NCBI GenBank assembly: GCA_030652635.1 | Contig: JAUSPW010000454.1 | Location: 1-7,455, forward strand | Direction of reading: 5' to 3' | From: Pseudohongiella sp. | GTDB taxonomy: Bacteria > Pseudomonadota > Gammaproteobacteria > Pseudomonadales > Pseudohongiellaceae | Length of the DNA stretch: 7,455 nt | In this document: positions 6,406-7,455 of the stretch, one piece after another | How positions within the stretch are numbered: the first letter of the stretch is position 1 | How the letters are laid out: each line of letters begins with the position of its first letter | The notes under the pieces: generated by a model | Database searches by the model: none | Seen by the model: only the letters and a program-made list of their open reading frames with translations | What the model was told of the DNA's origin: nothing | Translations under genes and position numbers: made by a program

Positions 6406-7455
6406 GGTGTGCGCACGATGCCGATTCGGGCCCAAGCAAAAAACAGGGTCATCAGTGGGCTGAGCAGACAGAAAAACGCCCATGGTGCATACGACAAGGT
6501 AGCCACACCCAATACGCTGGCATGATAGGCACCACAGGTATTCCATGGAATCAGCACTGAGGTCACTGTACCGGTATCTTCCAGTGTGCGGCTAAGATTT
6601 TGAGGTGCAAGCCCACGCGCTTTGAACGCATTGCTGAACATACGACCTGGCACAACCAAGGCCAGATACTGATCAGATGCTGATATGTTGGTGACTACAC
6701 AAGTTGCGCCAGTCGCGGTAATCAATCCGGCATCGCTGCGAACACGACTGATCAATGCCCGGGTAATACGCCCCAGGAAACCACAGGCTTCCATCACCCC
6801 ACCAAATACCATGGCGGACAAAATCAACCAGATGGTATTAAGCATCCCGTACATTCCCCCGGTGCTGAGCAGGTCATCCAACACCGGATCACCCGCCACT
6901 ACACTGACATCACCATAAAGTGCCTGCATCATGATCTGGTAGGTATTGCCCAGCTCAGCAGACAATTCCGTGACCAACTCCTGCTGCAGCAATACTGCAC
7001 ATAAGATGCCGGCCATTGCGCCCACAAATAACGCGGGCAGGGCAGCGACCTTTCGAATAATCAGGAAAATGACCGCCGCAGGAACCAGCAGCAATACTGG
7101 GTTGACAGTAAACTTGTCTGCAATCAGTTGCTGATAACGAGCCGTGTCATCCACACTGGCGACGTCACCACCCATCACCCATCCCAGCACGGTATACAGC
7201 AGCAGGGTAATCACAATCGAGGGCAACGCGGTCATGCTCAGATAACGGATGTGTGTAAACAGGTCTACGCCACTGACACCTGACGCAAGATTCGTGGTGT
7301 CAGACAAGGGAGACATCTTGTCCCCAAAGTAAGCACCAGACACAATCGCGCCCGCCACCAACCCGGGATTGATCCCCATGGCATACCCTATACTCATCAA
7401 CGCAATACCCAGCGTCGCAGAGGTAGACCATGAGCTTCCGATGACCACCGCGGCA
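6393..7455 (-). CDS. nhaC: NhaC-family Na+/H+ antiporter, C-terminal part (5' end outside window)
   Basis: Inner-membrane secondary transporter that exchanges cytoplasmic Na+ for external protons. The minus-strand frame is open from the window edge (first full codon 7454-7452) to TAG at 6395-6393, giving 353 residues. Bacillus NhaC is about 460, so roughly the first quarter is missing. Diagnostic motifs are GSSWSTSATLGIA near the visible start, SGAYFGDKMSPLSDTTNLA (39-57) and EDTGTVTSVLIPWNTCGAY (292-310), all typical of NhaC. Hydrophobic segments suit membrane helices at about 12-36, 72-95, 117-135, 138-157, 204-226, 242-262, 297-319 and 323-342. The GTG at 7448-7446 is internal, since the conserved reading continues past it. 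The gene converges on glgA and overlaps it by 13 bases, with no terminator visible. Ion specificity cannot be read from sequence, and some relatives exchange organic anions (for example malate/lactate) instead. There is no obvious functional link to the glycogen genes. Confidence 0.92.
   Translation of the reverse strand, partial: AAVVIGSSWSTSATLGIALMSIGYAMGINPGLVAGAIVSGAYFGDKMSPLSDTTNLASGVSGVDLFTHIRYLSMTALPSIVITLLLYTVLGWVMGGDVASVDDTARYQQLIADKFTVNPVLLLVPAAVIFLIIRKVAALPALFVGAMAGILCAVLLQQELVTELSAELGNTYQIMMQALYGDVSVVAGDPVLDDLLSTGGMYGMLNTIWLILSAMVFGGVMEACGFLGRITRALISRVRSDAGLITATGATCVVTNISASDQYLALVVPGRMFSNAFKARGLAPQNLSRTLEDTGTVTSVLIPWNTCGAYHASVLGVATLSYAPWAFFCLLSPLMTLFFAWARIGIVRTPQTT

Noticed and set aside
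6409..6416. GTGCGCAC palindrome after glgA as a terminator
   Set aside because: It has only four base pairs per side with no loop and no T-run on either strand, and it lies in nhaC coding sequence.
7446..7448. GTG as the start of nhaC
   Set aside because: The conserved NhaC sequence is uninterrupted on its upstream side, and a start here would remove several expected membrane helices. The gene is cut by the window edge.

Overview
The window is a compact chromosomal stretch from a bacterium, most likely a non-enteric gammaproteobacterium. I base this on full-length similarity, from memory, of the phosphorylase and pyrophosphorylase to Escherichia coli GlgP and GlgC, on the 'TNWRAKP' variant in GlgC, and on a divergent GT5 synthase starting 'KVGGIGDV'. 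Base composition is slightly GC-rich by eye and even throughout. Codon use looks uniform, and I see no tRNA, rRNA, insertion sequence, phage gene, CRISPR array or sign of recent transfer. I cannot name the genus.

Layout: positions 1-6405 hold four co-directional plus-strand genes of glycogen metabolism. In order they are the 3' half of glgX (debranching enzyme), then complete glgP (glycogen phosphorylase), glgC (glucose-1-phosphate adenylyltransferase) and glgA (ADP-glucose glycogen synthase). glgX and glgP overlap by four bases (ATGA). glgP-glgC and glgC-glgA are separated by only 11 and 12 bases, each with a Shine-Dalgarno sequence. The four are almost certainly one transcription unit whose promoter, and possibly glgB, lies upstream of the window. 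On the minus strand, converging on glgA and overlapping its last 13 bases, is the 3' part of an NhaC-family Na+/H+ antiporter gene whose 5' end lies beyond position 7455.

How the genes work together: GlgC makes ADP-glucose from glucose-1-phosphate and ATP, and GlgA adds the glucosyl unit to growing alpha-1,4-glucan. GlgP removes glucose units from chain ends as glucose-1-phosphate, and GlgX removes the short branch stubs that stop GlgP. Synthesis and breakdown are therefore encoded together, and the two breakdown enzymes are also the translationally coupled pair. The branching enzyme GlgB is not in the window. NhaC is an unrelated membrane ion transporter and is probably just a neighbour.

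No stretch longer than about 15 bases lacks a gene, and I found no evidence of an undescribed system. The points worth a second look are modest: a perfect 11-bp inverted repeat inside glgX, a tryptophan at the position of the E. coli GlgC activator-site lysine, the divergent GlgA subfamily, and the overlapping convergent gene ends without a visible terminator.
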